A DNA stretch of 33,337 nucleotides from Sphingomonas bacterium (GCF_028292965.1 NZ_JAQGLG010000100.1:1-33337); one strand, 5' to 3'; positions 1-8,574 are shown, numbered from the stretch's first letter. Made by a program: numbers and translations. Notes: generated from the letters alone by a model not told the origin.

Positions 1-18
1 ACCAAGGGCACGCTGTGA
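1..18 (+). CDS. hisB: HisB C-terminal end (partial)
   Basis: The first five codons read T-K-G-T-L followed by TGA, which matches the usual C-terminus of imidazoleglycerol-phosphate dehydratase (…STKGxL). The gene lies immediately upstream of hisH and hisA, as expected in alphaproteobacterial his operons. Its stop codon overlaps the GTG start of the next gene (GTGA). The assignment rests on only five residues plus context, so the identity is inferred. Confidence 0.6.
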   Translation, partial: TKGTL

Positions 19-332
19 GCGGCGGCAAATTTTACGCGAGCGGCGCGCTGTGCCTGATCCTGCTCGATTATGTGAAGCCGCTCGACGAAGTCGATGCGCA
101 GATGACGCCTCATATCGCATGGATTGAGGCGGGGTTTGCACATGGCGTGCTGCTGCTCGCCGGTCGGCAGGACCCACGCTTCGGTGGCGTGATCATCGCG
201 CAAGGCGCCAAGGCCGAGATCGAGGCACTGGCGGCAACCGATCCCTTCGTCATCAGCGGCGTCGCCACCGCGCGCGTCATCGCGTTCAACCCGAGTTTTG
301 CGGCGCCCGAGATCGCTGCCCTGCTGGTATGA
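15..332 (+). CDS. YciI-like (YCII-related domain) protein
   Basis: A 105-residue single-domain protein of the YCII fold (ferredoxin-like, dimeric). It has a conserved-type His at residue 33 (TPHIAWIE) and the Asp-Pro pair at 76-77 (TDPFV) seen in this family. The GTG start overlaps the hisB stop, and an AAGGG ribosome-binding site sits 6 nt upstream inside the hisB end. It overlaps hisH by 4 nt (ATGA), so it is translated as part of the his operon. YciI proteins have no settled reaction. Its place between hisB and hisH suggests a housekeeping or protective role in histidine synthesis, but that is inference. Confidence 0.8.
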   Translation: MSGGKFYASGALCLILLDYVKPLDEVDAQMTPHIAWIEAGFAHGVLLLAGRQDPRFGGVIIAQGAKAEIEALAATDPFVISGVATARVIAFNPSFAAPEIAALLV

Positions 333-934
333 CGATCGCGTTGATCGATTATGGCGCGGGCAACCTCCACTCAGTCCACAATGCGCTGAAGGCGGCAGGC
401 GCTGAGGGCGTCGTCGTTACCGCCGATCCTGCGGTCGTGATGAGAGCCGATCGCGTCGTTCTTCCCGGTGTCGGCGCGTTCGGGGCCTGTGCCTCGGCAT
501 TGCGCGCGGTCGAGGGCATGGTCGATGCGCTCGACCAGCGTGTGCGCGGCGACGGCGTTCCTTTTCTCGGCATCTGTGTCGGCATGCAGTTGATGGCCGA
601 CAAGGGCGAGGAACTCGGCACCCATGCCGGCCTCGGCTGGGTGCCCGGCACCGTCCGCGTGCTCGTCCCCGACAAGCCTGAGACCAAGGTTCCGCACATG
701 GGCTGGAACGACGTTGTCCCCGTCGTGCCGCACCCGCTGATCGTGCCGGGCGAGGCCTATTTCCTGCACAGCTTCGCGTTCGATGGCGACGCGGTGATCG
801 CGGCCACCGAGCATGGTGGCCCGGTGACCGCGGCGATCGGCCGTGACAATCTCATCGGCGTGCAGTTCCACCCGGAGAAGAGCCAGCGTTACGGGCTTCA
901 GTTGCTCGAAAGGTTCCTCGAATGGCGCCCGTAA
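329..934 (+). CDS. hisH: Imidazole glycerol phosphate synthase, glutaminase subunit
   Basis: HisH hydrolyses glutamine and channels ammonia to HisF, which makes IGP and AICAR. The 201-residue length is typical. The glutamine amidotransferase class I triad is visible: nucleophile Cys83 in GICVGMQ, and His181 and Glu183 in VQFHPEKS. The N-terminal DYGAGNLHS and the oxyanion-region PGVGAFG are standard. The start ATG overlaps the stop of the upstream YciI-like gene. The gene is followed by a 121-bp palindromic repeat before hisA, which interrupts an otherwise tightly packed operon. The partner subunit HisF is encoded at 1804-2571. Confidence 0.97.
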   Translation: MTIALIDYGAGNLHSVHNALKAAGAEGVVVTADPAVVMRADRVVLPGVGAFGACASALRAVEGMVDALDQRVRGDGVPFLGICVGMQLMADKGEELGTHAGLGWVPGTVRVLVPDKPETKVPHMGWNDVVPVVPHPLIVPGEAYFLHSFAFDGDAVIAATEHGGPVTAAIGRDNLIGVQFHPEKSQRYGLQLLERFLEWRP

Positions 935-939
935 CTCAT

Positions 940-1060
940 TCCTCCCCGGAACGGGGAGGGGGACCAGCCGCAGGCTGGTGGAGGGGGCGTGCCTCATTCG
1001 CTCCGCTCGCGGCAGCCCCCCTCCACCACTTCGTGGTCCCCCTCCCCGTTCCGGGGAGGA
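940..1060 (+). repeat. Palindromic repeat, family A copy 1 (inside his operon)
   Basis: Positions 940-966 and 1034-1060 are perfect 27-nt reverse complements, and the inner parts also pair (GGTGGAGGGGGC with GCCCCCCTCCACC). Each arm is itself a small hairpin (CCTCCCCGGAACGGGGAGG). The outer arms are shared in form with the elements at 20881-21017 and 25411-25546. The right edge GGGGAGGA lies 12 nt before the hisA ATG and appears to serve as its Shine-Dalgarno. Confidence 0.9.
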
Positions 1061-1072
1061 ATTAGGATTGTC

Positions 1073-1807
1073 ATGACCCTCATCGTCTTCCCCGCGATCG
1101 ACCTCAAGGGCGGGCAGGTCGTGCGCCTCGCCGAGGGCGATATGGAGCGCGCCACCGTCTATGGCGACAACCCCGCGCATCAGGCGACCCTGTTCGCCGA
1201 GCAGGGCGCCGAATACCTCCATGTCGTCGACCTCGATGGCGCCTTTGCCGGCAGTTCGGTCAATGGCGACGCGGTGCGCGCGATCCTCGACGCTTTTCCC
1301 GGCCACGTCCAACTTGGCGGCGGCATCCGCACCCGCGAATCGGTCGAGCGCTGGTTCGATCTCGGCGTGTCGCGCGTGGTGATCGGTAGCGCCGCGCTCG
1401 ACGATCCCGATTTCGTGCGCGGCGTGGCGAAGGATTTCCCCGGCGGCATCGTCGTGGCTGTCGATGCCCGCGACGGCATGGTCGCGACGCATGGCTGGGC
1501 CACGGTCTCCGATGTCGAAGTGATCGATCTCGCCCGCCGATTCGAGGACGCCGGCGTCGCCTCGCTGCTGTTCACCGATGTCGGCCGCGACGGCATGCTC
1601 AAGGGCTGCAACATCGAGGCGACCGTGGACCTCGCGCGCGCGGTCGACATCCCCGTTATCGCCTCGGGCGGTGTCGCCGGCATCGGCGAGATCCACGTGC
1701 TGGCCCTGCACGCCCGCGACGGCGTTGAAGGTGTCATCACCGGTCGGGCGCTGTACGATGGCCGACTCGATCTCGCCGCAGCGCTATCGGTCGCCGCAGC
1801 GGCATGA
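1073..1807 (+). CDS. hisA: Phosphoribosylformimino-AICAR-P isomerase
   Basis: HisA catalyses the Amadori isomerisation of ProFAR to PRFAR in histidine synthesis. It is a 244-residue (βα)8 barrel. The two catalytic aspartates are visible as Asp10 (FPAIDLKGG) and Asp131 (VAVDARDG), with phosphate-binding loops LGGGIR (81-86) and ASGGVAG (197-203). I chose ATG 1073 because homologues begin [10 protein letters not shown]. An in-frame extension upstream would translate the repeat element. The ribosome-binding site is GGAGGA at 1055-1060, within that repeat. The stop overlaps the hisF start by 4 nt. Confidence 0.97.
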   Translation: MTLIVFPAIDLKGGQVVRLAEGDMERATVYGDNPAHQATLFAEQGAEYLHVVDLDGAFAGSSVNGDAVRAILDAFPGHVQLGGGIRTRESVERWFDLGVSRVVIGSAALDDPDFVRGVAKDFPGGIVVAVDARDGMVATHGWATVSDVEVIDLARRFEDAGVASLLFTDVGRDGMLKGCNIEATVDLARAVDIPVIASGGVAGIGEIHVLALHARDGVEGVITGRALYDGRLDLAAALSVAAAA

Positions 1808-2571
1808 CCGTCCGCGCCCGCGTCATCCCTTGCCTCGACGTCGCCAACGGCCGCGTCGTGAAAGGCGTGAACTTCGTCGATCTGAAGGACGCCGGCGACC
1901 CGGTCGAACAGGCCCGCGCCTATGACGCCGCCGGCGCCGACGAACTCTGCTTCCTCGACATCACCGCCAGCCATGAGGCGCGCGGCACGATCCTCGACGT
2001 GGTGCGCCGCACCGCCGAGGTATGTTTCATGCCCCTCACCGTCGGCGGCGGCGTGCGCTCGGTCGAGGACGCCCGCGCCTTGCTGCTCGCCGGCGCGGAC
2101 AAGGTGGCGGTCAACTCCGCCGCCGTCGCCCGGCCCGAACTGGTCGCCGAACTCGCCGACCGCGTCGGCAGCCAGTGCGTCGTCGCCTCGGTCGATGCTC
2201 GCCGCGCGGGAGACGGCTGGGAGGTGTTCACCCATGGCGGCCGCCGCGCCACCGGCATCGATGCTGTCGCGCATGCGCTGCGCCTTGCCGAACTCGGGGC
2301 GGGCGAATTGCTGATTACCTCGATGGACCGCGACGGTACCCGCGACGGCTATGACCTGACGCTGATCCGCACTATCGCGGACCAGGTCAGCGTGCCGGTG
2401 GTCGCCTCGGGCGGTGTCGGCGGGTTGCCGGATCTCGTCGCCGGCATCACCCGGGGCCATGCCAGCGCCGTGCTCGCCGCCTCGATCTTCCATTTCGGCG
2501 AGGCGAGCATCGCGGATGCCCATGCCGCGCTTGCTTCCGCGGGCGTGCCGGTGCGGCGACCGATCGCTTAA
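1804..2571 (+). CDS. hisF: Imidazole glycerol phosphate synthase, cyclase subunit
   Basis: HisF condenses PRFAR with ammonia delivered by HisH, giving IGP and AICAR. The 255-residue (βα)8 barrel has the catalytic aspartates at Asp12 (IPCLDV) and Asp131 (ASVDARR), and phosphate-binding motifs VGGGVR and ASGGVGG. The ATG start overlaps the hisA TGA, so translation is coupled. A 27-nt-arm palindromic element follows the stop, then a small membrane protein and hisE. Confidence 0.97.
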   Translation: MTVRARVIPCLDVANGRVVKGVNFVDLKDAGDPVEQARAYDAAGADELCFLDITASHEARGTILDVVRRTAEVCFMPLTVGGGVRSVEDARALLLAGADKVAVNSAAVARPELVAELADRVGSQCVVASVDARRAGDGWEVFTHGGRRATGIDAVAHALRLAELGAGELLITSMDRDGTRDGYDLTLIRTIADQVSVPVVASGGVGGLPDLVAGITRGHASAVLAASIFHFGEASIADAHAALASAGVPVRRPIA

Positions 2572-2577
2572 TTGCCT

Positions 2578-2683
2578 TCCACCCCGGCGAAGGCCGGGGC
2601 CCAGCTACGGAACATCTATTGGCGCGGGTAGCGATCAGTTACATCCGCCTTCCCAACTGGGCCCCGGCCTTCGCCGGGGTGGA
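2578..2683 (+). repeat. Palindromic repeat, family B
   Basis: Positions 2578-2604 and 2657-2683 are perfect 27-nt reverse complements. The arm core CCCCGGCGAAGGCCGGGG is itself a hairpin. The spacer is 52 nt with no coding potential. It lies 6 bp after the hisF stop. It could act as a processing or termination structure but lacks a T-tract. Confidence 0.9.
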
Positions 2684-2723
2684 TTTGAGGAAACGTTAGC
2701 GACTTCTCCGCTACACCATCACG

Positions 2724-2927
2724 ATGCGCTTCTTGGTCCTCACCCTGATCGCCGCCCCGGCCATGGCGGTGACGCCAGCGCATACCGGCGTGCCGAAGAT
2801 CCGCACCGGCCCCGAATTGTCGGACATCGCACTGTTCGTGATCGCGGTGCTCGGTGTGTGGCTCGTCCGTCGGGCGCTGCGCGCAAGGTTCGCCAAGCGC
2901 CCCAAGGCCGACAACGCGAAGGATTGA
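2724..2927 (+). CDS. Small exported protein with PEP-CTERM-like tail
   Basis: A 67-residue protein. An N-terminal signal sequence ends near APAMA (residue 15), followed by a short exposed segment. Then comes PELSD and a hydrophobic stretch (about 35-48), and then a basic cluster RRALRARFAKR. That order (Pro-Glu motif, membrane segment, Arg cluster at the C-terminus) resembles the PEP-CTERM class of exosortase sorting signals, although the motif is not the canonical VPEP. No strong ribosome-binding site precedes the ATG. The gene sits between hisF and hisE and is probably co-transcribed. It could simply be a small inner-membrane protein; the function is unknown. Confidence 0.65.
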   Translation: MRFLVLTLIAAPAMAVTPAHTGVPKIRTGPELSDIALFVIAVLGVWLVRRALRARFAKRPKADNAKD

Positions 2928-2958
2928 CCTTCACGCCGGTCTGGGCCAGCCGCAATCC

Positions 2959-3282
2959 ATGGCCGAAGACACTCTCGACCGCCTCGAGGCGACAATCCGC
3001 GCACGCCGCGCTGCCGACCCGTCATCCTCCTATGTTGCCAAGCTGACCGCCAAAGGCCGCGCCAAGATCGCGCAGAAGCTCGGCGAGGAAGCGGTCGAGA
3101 CGGTGATCGCCGCGACCAGCGGTGACGACACAACGATCATCCCCGAAGCCGCCGACCTGATCTTCCACCTGCTGGTCCTGCTCGCCGATGCCGGTCTGAG
3201 CCTCGACGATGTCCGCGCCGAACTGGCGCGGCGCGGAGGCCTGTCGGGCATCGACGAAAAGGCCGCGCGAGGAGCCGAATAA
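2959..3282 (+). CDS. hisE: Phosphoribosyl-ATP pyrophosphatase
   Basis: HisE hydrolyses PR-ATP to PR-AMP, the second step of histidine synthesis. The 107-residue all-alpha MazG-like protein has the metal-binding motifs EEAVE (43-47) and EAADLIFH (63-70). ATG 2959 gives the normal family length and N-terminus (MAEDTLDRLE). A longer upstream frame exists but overlaps the small membrane protein and is not needed. The stop shares one base with the HIT-family start (TAATG). The fused HisI domain found in enterics is absent, as is usual in this class. Confidence 0.95.
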   Translation: MAEDTLDRLEATIRARRAADPSSSYVAKLTAKGRAKIAQKLGEEAVETVIAATSGDDTTIIPEAADLIFHLLVLLADAGLSLDDVRAELARRGGLSGIDEKAARGAE

Positions 3283-3659
3283 TGCCGATCGACGCGACGC
3301 TGCCCTATGACGACCAGAATGTCTTCGCCAGGATCCTGCGCGACGAAATCCCCTCGAAGCGTGTTTATGAGGATGAGTGGGCGATCGCCTTTCACGACAT
3401 CAACCCACAGGCGCCGACCCACATCCTGGTCATCCCGCGCGGGGCCTATGTCAGCTGGGACGATTTCAGCGCCCGCGCACCCGATGCCGAGATCGCTGGT
3501 TTCATCCGCGCCGTCGGCAAAGTCGCACGCGATGCCGGGCTGGTCGCGCCGGGTTATCGCCTGCTCGCCAATACCGGCCTCCATTCGGGCCAGGAAGTGC
3601 CGCACCTCCATGTCCATCTCTTCGCCGGGCAATCGCTTGGTCCGATGCTCGCGCGATAA
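3282..3659 (+). CDS. HIT-family (histidine triad) hydrolase
   Basis: A 125-residue protein with the triad HLHVHLF at 108-114 (His108, His110, His112) and the N-terminal metal-site-like FARILRDEIPSKRVYED. It is HinT-like, a branch that hydrolyses nucleoside phosphoramidates and aminoacyl-AMP. TAATG coupling to hisE is common in alphaproteobacteria and suggests co-expression. The in vivo substrate cannot be read from the sequence. No terminator-like hairpin was seen directly after the stop. Confidence 0.92.
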   Translation: MPIDATLPYDDQNVFARILRDEIPSKRVYEDEWAIAFHDINPQAPTHILVIPRGAYVSWDDFSARAPDAEIAGFIRAVGKVARDAGLVAPGYRLLANTGLHSGQEVPHLHVHLFAGQSLGPMLAR

Positions 3660-3755
3660 GGGATTGCACGCGCTGGTTTAGCGGTTAGGCTCCGCGCCAA
3701 TCGAAACCTGCGGCGCTCAAGCGTACGCCTGTCATCCCCGGGGGGACGGATCTTC

Positions 3756-5336
3756 ATGATATTTGGCCGTGTAAAATCACTCGACGCCATTCTCGCGACC
3801 GCCGAGAAGAAAGGCCTGCACCGATCGCTCGGTGCCTTCCAACTCACCATGCTCGGTATCGGCGCCGTCATCGGCACCGGTATCTTCGTGCTGACCGCGA
3901 CTGCGGCGCAGAAGGCCGGGCCCGGCATGATGCTGGCGTTCATCGTCGCCGGCGTGGTCTGCGCGCTCGCCGCGCTTTGCTATTCGGAATTGTCGTCGAT
4001 GGTGCCGGTAGCCGGTTCGGCCTACACCTATTCCTATGCCGTGCTGGGCGAACTCATCGCCTGGACGGTCGGCTGGGCGCTAATCCTTGAATATGCGCTG
4101 GGCGCGAGCGCCGTGGCGGTCGGCTGGTCCGGCCATATCGTCGGATTCATGGATTCAGTGGGAATACATCTACCCCATGCCCTGACCGTTGGCCCCAAGA
4201 TCGAATGGGGCTTCATCAAGGGCGGTGAGGTCGGCGGCATCGTCAACCTGCCGGCCGTGATCATCACTGGCCTGGTCACTTGGCTGTTGGTGATCGGCAC
4301 CAAGGAAAGCGCCACGGTCAACGCAGTGCTCGTCGCGATCAAGGTCGCCGCGCTCACCCTGTTCGTCATCATCACCGTGCCGATGATCGCCGGCCACACC
4401 CCCAATTTCACGCCGTTCACGCCGCGCGGCTGGGGCAATCCTTTCGGCTCGACCGGCACCGGGGTGCTCGGCGCGGCGGCGTCGATCTTCTTCGCCTATG
4501 TCGGCTTCGACGCGGTTTCGACCGCCGCCGAGGAAACCAAGAACCCGCAACGCAACGTACCGATCGGCCTCATCGCCAGCCTCGGCATCTGCACCGTCTT
4601 CTACCTGCTCGTCGCCAGCGGCGTGATCGGCTCGTTCGGCGCACAGCCGCTGATGGACCCTGCCACCGGCAAGTATTTCGTCGAGGGCTCGCCCGAGCTC
4701 TACGCAAGCGCTGCCTGCAATGCCGCGCATGCACCGCTGGTTTGCTCGAAGGAGGCACTGGCCTATGTCCTGCGCGAGGTGTCGTCGCCGCTCGCCGGCT
4801 GGCTGGTCGGGCTTGCCGCGACGATCGCGCTGCCGTCTGTCGTGTTGCTGATGATGTTCGGCCAGACGCGCATCTTCTTCGTCATGGCGCGCGACGGCCT
4901 GCTGCCGGCCAAGCTGGCGAGCGTCCATCCGCGCTATCGCACGCCCTATGTGGTGACGATCGTGACGGGTATCGCGGTGGCGATCTGCGCTGCGTTTCTG
5001 CCGGTCGGCACGCTGGCTGATTACTCCAACTCGGGAACGCTGTTCGCCTTCGCTGCGGTCTCGCTGGGCGTGATGATCCTGCGCGTGAAGGACAAGGATC
5101 GTGTCCGTCCGTTCCGCACGCCTTTCTTGTTCGTGGTAGCGCCGCTGGCGATCATCGGCTGCGTGGTGCTGTTCATGAGCCTCAACATCGAATCCCAGAT
5201 GGTGTTCCTCGTCTGGGGAGTGATCGGCCTCGTCTTCTACTTCCTCTATGGCTATCGCCATTCGAACGTCGCGCGCGGGATCACCGACGTTGTCGATGAT
5301 CCGGCGATGATGCCTGAGATCGCCAAGGATCTCTGA
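3756..5336 (+). CDS. APC-superfamily amino acid permease (CAT-like)
   Basis: A 526-residue inner-membrane transporter with about 12 hydrophobic segments. The TM1 substrate-binding break GAVIGTGIF (36-44) and the motif YSELSSMVPVAGSAYTYSY are characteristic of the APC family, cationic amino acid transporter (YfnA/CAT) branch. A FAYVGFDAVSTAAEE segment matches TM6. The insert around 'ACNAAHAPLVCSKEA' probably lies in a periplasmic loop with two cysteines. A purine-rich GGGGGGACGG precedes the ATG. The substrate is uncertain, as related proteins range from arginine/lysine to neutral amino acids. Confidence 0.9.
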   Translation: MIFGRVKSLDAILATAEKKGLHRSLGAFQLTMLGIGAVIGTGIFVLTATAAQKAGPGMMLAFIVAGVVCALAALCYSELSSMVPVAGSAYTYSYAVLGELIAWTVGWALILEYALGASAVAVGWSGHIVGFMDSVGIHLPHALTVGPKIEWGFIKGGEVGGIVNLPAVIITGLVTWLLVIGTKESATVNAVLVAIKVAALTLFVIITVPMIAGHTPNFTPFTPRGWGNPFGSTGTGVLGAAASIFFAYVGFDAVSTAAEETKNPQRNVPIGLIASLGICTVFYLLVASGVIGSFGAQPLMDPATGKYFVEGSPELYASAACNAAHAPLVCSKEALAYVLREVSSPLAGWLVGLAATIALPSVVLLMMFGQTRIFFVMARDGLLPAKLASVHPRYRTPYVVTIVTGIAVAICAAFLPVGTLADYSNSGTLFAFAAVSLGVMILRVKDKDRVRPFRTPFLFVVAPLAIIGCVVLFMSLNIESQMVFLVWGVIGLVFYFLYGYRHSNVARGITDVVDDPAMMPEIAKDL

Positions 5337-5357
5337 TCCCGGCCTTCAGGCAAAAGA

Positions 5358-5389
5358 AAAGGGCCGCGGGATCACTCCCGCGGCCCTTT
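5358..5389. terminator. Bidirectional rho-independent terminator
   Basis: A perfect stem GGGCCGCGGGA / TCCCGCGGCCC (5361-5371 with 5376-5386) has a 4-nt loop TCAC. It is extended by AAA/TTT and flanked by A-rich (left) and T-rich (right) tracts. It sits between the convergent permease and kinase genes, so it can stop transcription from both sides. Confidence 0.93.
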
Positions 5390-5412
5390 CTCTTTGCGCC
5401 TTCGCGGCGGCT

Positions 5413-6411
5413 TCAGCCCAGCTTCTTCGCCACCAATGCCTGCATGTCGCACATCGGCCGCGCGCCCACATGCGAGATGATCTCCGCCGCGCAGATCGCA
5501 CCGAGTTTCAGCGAACGCTCCAGATCCCAGCCCTGCGCCTGGCCGCGCAGGAAGCCCGCCGCGAACAGGTCGCCCGCGCCGGTCGTGTCGACCACCTTGT
5601 CGATCGGCTCGGCCGGGGCAGAGACGGTACGGCCGCCCGAAACGGCGATCGCGCCCTTCTCGCTGCGCGTCACCACCAGCAACGGCACCTCGGCCGCGGC
5701 CTGCGCCACCGCCGTGTCGAAATCCTCGACTTCCATCAGCGCCAGGATCTCATTCTCATTGGCGAACATGATGTCGATCAGCCGTTCGGCCATCAGCTTG
5801 CGGAAATCGCCGCCATGACGCGAGATGCAGAACACGTCGCTCAGCGTGAAGGCCACCTTGCGGCCGGCAGCGCGCGCGATGTCGATCGCCTCGCGCATCG
5901 CGCCGCGCGGTTCCTCGGGGTCCCACAGATAACCTTCGAGATAGAGGATCGCGCCCGCGGCGATCATCTCGCGGTCCAGTGCGCTGGCCGGCAGGAACTG
6001 CGACGCGCCGAGAAAGGTGTTCATCGTGCGCTGCCCATCGGGCGTCACGAAGATCAGGCAGCGCGCCGTGGTCGGCTCGCCGGCGCGTGCGGCAGTCGTG
6101 AAGCTGACGCCTGCGGCGCGGATGTCATGCGCGAACACGTCGCCCAGTTGGTCCTCGGCCACCTGGCCGATGAACCCGCATTTGCCGCCCAGCGCGGCGA
6201 TACCGGCGACGGTGTTCGCCGCCGAACCGCCACTCGCTTCGATCCCCGGGCCCATCTTGGCGTAGAGCGCATCGGCGTCCTCAGGCGAGAACATCAGCTG
6301 CATCGAGCCCTTGGCCATACCCTCGGCTACGATGAACGCGTCGTCGGTCTGCGACAGGACATCGACGATCGCATTGCCGATCGCGACGACGTCATAGGTG
6401 GCTTCACTCAA
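5413..6411 (-). CDS. Adenosine kinase-like PfkB-family sugar kinase
   Basis: A 332-residue ribokinase-fold kinase. The N-terminal TYDVVAIGNAIVDVL and KGSMQLM are typical of the bacterial adenosine kinase branch. PfkB signature 1 is ASGGSAANTVAG, and signature 2 is DTTGAGDLFAAGF with catalytic Asp at 281. The start is decided by spacing: TTG at 6411 follows GGAG (6422-6419) by 7 nt and gives the normal N-terminus. An ATG nine codons upstream has no such site. It is likely to phosphorylate adenosine or a related nucleoside with ATP. It is divergent from the EI24 gene and convergent with the permease. Confidence 0.88.
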   Translation of the reverse strand: MSEATYDVVAIGNAIVDVLSQTDDAFIVAEGMAKGSMQLMFSPEDADALYAKMGPGIEASGGSAANTVAGIAALGGKCGFIGQVAEDQLGDVFAHDIRAAGVSFTTAARAGEPTTARCLIFVTPDGQRTMNTFLGASQFLPASALDREMIAAGAILYLEGYLWDPEEPRGAMREAIDIARAAGRKVAFTLSDVFCISRHGGDFRKLMAERLIDIMFANENEILALMEVEDFDTAVAQAAAEVPLLVVTRSEKGAIAVSGGRTVSAPAEPIDKVVDTTGAGDLFAAGFLRGQAQGWDLERSLKLGAICAAEIISHVGARPMCDMQALVAKKLG

Positions 6412-6518
6412 ACTGGATCTCCGAAAACAGGCAATCAAGCGACCATCGCCTAATGACCCTGTCGGCGCCGCGCAACCGGAGCGTTGACGCCGACACCGCT
6501 TGTCCCCACCCTGCCACG

Positions 6519-7196
6519 ATGATCCGCGCCTTCTTCCTGTCGCTCGGCCAGCTCGGCGATCCCAAGATCGCCGGCGTGTTCCTCAAGTCGCTGGCGCTGA
6601 CCGCACTCATCCTCGTCGCGCTATGCATTGGCCTGTGGTTCGGCGCGGAAAACATCGCCGCGCGCTATGTCGATGGCGACATGACCACGCTGGCCGGCGC
6701 GGCGGCGGTGCTCATCGCGGTGGCACTGGGCTGGCTGCTGTTCCGCGCCGTGGCGATCGCCGTGATGGATATCTTCGCCGACGACGTGGTCGTCGCGGTC
6801 GAGCGCAAACACTATCCGGCCGTGCTCGACACCGCGCGCAACATTCCGCTGTCACGCTCGCTCGGCATGGGCCTCGGCGCGGCCGGGCGGGCGATCCTGG
6901 TCAACCTCCTGATGTCGCCGATCTACCTTACCCTGCTGATCACCGGCGTGGGTACGCCGATCGCCTTCATCCTGGTCAATGGCTGGCTGCTCGGCCGCGA
7001 TCTCGGCGACATGGTCGCGGCGCGTCATCTGCCGCACGAGGCGATGCGTGGCTGGCGCGCGACGACACGGGGGCCACGCTTCGTGCTGGGGCTTGCCGTG
7101 GCGGGGCTGTTCGTGGTTCCGATCGTCAACCTGCTCGCACCGGTGCTCGGCGCGGCGATGGCGACGCATCTGTTTCACGGAAGGAAGCGGTCATGA
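6519..7196 (+). CDS. EI24/CysZ-like inner-membrane protein
   Basis: A 225-residue polytopic protein with four hydrophobic regions (about 23-44, 59-85, 127-162 and 190-215) and the GDP/LLGRDLGD pattern of the EI24 (CysZ-related) family. CysZ imports sulfate in some bacteria, but in sphingomonads the family role is not established and no sulfur genes are nearby. I prefer ATG 6519 (MIRAFFLSLGQL) to the in-frame ATG 6453. The extension is hydrophilic and unlike the family, though neither start has a clear Shine-Dalgarno. The stop overlaps the next start (ATGA). Confidence 0.8.
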   Translation: MIRAFFLSLGQLGDPKIAGVFLKSLALTALILVALCIGLWFGAENIAARYVDGDMTTLAGAAAVLIAVALGWLLFRAVAIAVMDIFADDVVVAVERKHYPAVLDTARNIPLSRSLGMGLGAAGRAILVNLLMSPIYLTLLITGVGTPIAFILVNGWLLGRDLGDMVAARHLPHEAMRGWRATTRGPRFVLGLAVAGLFVVPIVNLLAPVLGAAMATHLFHGRKRS

Positions 7197-7567
7197 TCCG
7201 CGCGACCCTCATCCTGCTGCCCGCGCTGGCGCTCACCGCCTGCGCCGGCGAAGGCCCGGTACCGCGCACCCGCATGCCCGCGCCCTATGTGCCCGTGCCC
7301 ACCGCCGCCGCGGCCGGCCTCGATCGCGTCATCGGCCAGCCAGCCGGCGCGCTGATCGGCCTGTTCGGCCAGCCCGCTGCCGATATCCGCGAGGGTAGCG
7401 CGCGCAAACTCCAGTTCGGCAATGCCACCTGCGTGCTCGACGCCTATCTCTACCCCAAGGGCGCGGGCGAGCCGCTGGTCACCTATGTCGATGCGCGCCA
7501 GAATGACGGCAGCCCGGTCGATCGGGCAAGCTGCGTCGGCGCGCTGCAGGTCGGGCGTCGGCGTTAG
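7193..7567 (+). CDS. Small lipoprotein, unknown function
   Basis: A 124-residue protein whose N-terminus MIRATLILLPALALTAC carries a clear lipobox (L-T-A-C, Cys17), so it should be lipidated and membrane-anchored. The mature part is Pro/Ala-rich to about residue 40. It then forms a small domain with two cysteines (TCVLDAYLY and SCVGAL) that could form a disulfide. GGAAGGAAG precedes the ATG, and the start overlaps the EI24 stop, so the two are translationally coupled. No assigned family is recognised. Confidence 0.85.
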   Translation: MIRATLILLPALALTACAGEGPVPRTRMPAPYVPVPTAAAAGLDRVIGQPAGALIGLFGQPAADIREGSARKLQFGNATCVLDAYLYPKGAGEPLVTYVDARQNDGSPVDRASCVGALQVGRRR

Positions 7568-7656
7568 GATTCGTTCCTAACGTCAGCGCAGGTGACTTGT
7601 GCTGCTGCATCACCTCCCGCTAAACACGAGCGGCGCGCTCGCCTGAGGAATTCCCG

Positions 7657-8574
7657 TTGCACGACAATCTGGCGATCAGCGCCACCGGGCTGGTCAAGAA
7701 ATTCAGCGGGCGGCGCGTGGTCGATGGCGTCGATATCGCGGTGCCCACCGGCACCATCTACGGCGTGCTCGGCCCTAATGGCGCGGGCAAGACCACGACC
7801 CTGCGCATGCTGCTCGGCATCATCGAGCCCGATGAGGGCCAGCGCACCCTGCTTGGCACCGATCGCCCCCGCTCGGTCAGCGACCGCGTCGGTTATCTGC
7901 CCGAGGAACGCGGCCTCTACCCGGCGATGAAGGCACGGGAGGCCATCGCCTTCATGGGCGCCCTGCGCGGCCTGCCACTGCGCACCGGCCGCAAGCGCGC
8001 CGCCGAACTGCTCGAAACCGCCGGGCTCGGCCATGCCGCCGACGACAAGATTCGCAAATTGTCGAAGGGCATGGCGCAGCTCATCCAGTTGCTCGGCTCG
8101 ATCGTGCACCAACCGGAACTGCTCGTGCTGGACGAACCCTTTTCCGGTCTCGACCCGGTCAACCAGGAACGGCTCGAGGCGTTGATCCTGGCCGAGCGCG
8201 ACCGCGGTGCGACGATCGTGCTGTCGACCCATGTCATGGCCCATGCCGAGCGGCTGTGCGACAGGCTGGCAATCATCGCCAAGGGCCGCCGCCGCTTCGA
8301 GGGCACCGTTGCCGAGGCGCGCGGCCTGCTGCCGATGCAGGCGACCTACACGCCGCGCAACGACGATGCGCATATCGCCGATTACCTGCCCGAAGGTGCG
8401 CAGCATCGCGGCGATGGGTGGCGCTTCACCGTGCCCGATGAGGGTACCGAGCAGGTATTGAGCAAGCTGATCGGCGCCGGCTACGGCATCTCCGGCCTCT
8501 CGATCGAGCGGCCCAGCCTGCACGATGCCTTCGTCAAGATCGTCGGCCGCGCCGCGCTGGAGGATCAGGCATGA
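7657..8574 (+). CDS. ABC transporter ATP-binding protein (NatA-like)
   Basis: A 305-residue ABC ATPase: Walker A GPNGAGKTT (39-47), signature variant LSKGM (135-139), Walker B LLVLDEP with Glu160, D-loop SGLD, and switch His192. A C-terminal extension of about 80 residues (DUF4162-like position) is typical of NatA/CcmA-type exporters. The TTG start at 7657 is supported by TGAGGAA 6 nt upstream. It overlaps the permease by 4 nt. The pair resembles the NatAB sodium-export family, but the substrate cannot be read; drug or lipid export are alternatives. Confidence 0.93.
   Translation: MHDNLAISATGLVKKFSGRRVVDGVDIAVPTGTIYGVLGPNGAGKTTTLRMLLGIIEPDEGQRTLLGTDRPRSVSDRVGYLPEERGLYPAMKAREAIAFMGALRGLPLRTGRKRAAELLETAGLGHAADDKIRKLSKGMAQLIQLLGSIVHQPELLVLDEPFSGLDPVNQERLEALILAERDRGATIVLSTHVMAHAERLCDRLAIIAKGRRRFEGTVAEARGLLPMQATYTPRNDDAHIADYLPEGAQHRGDGWRFTVPDEGTEQVLSKLIGAGYGISGLSIERPSLHDAFVKIVGRAALEDQA

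Noticed and set aside
371..2523. Two long overlapping minus-strand frames across hisH, hisA and hisF
   Set aside because: The plus-strand his genes are unambiguous with all catalytic residues. The reverse products are compositional shadows.
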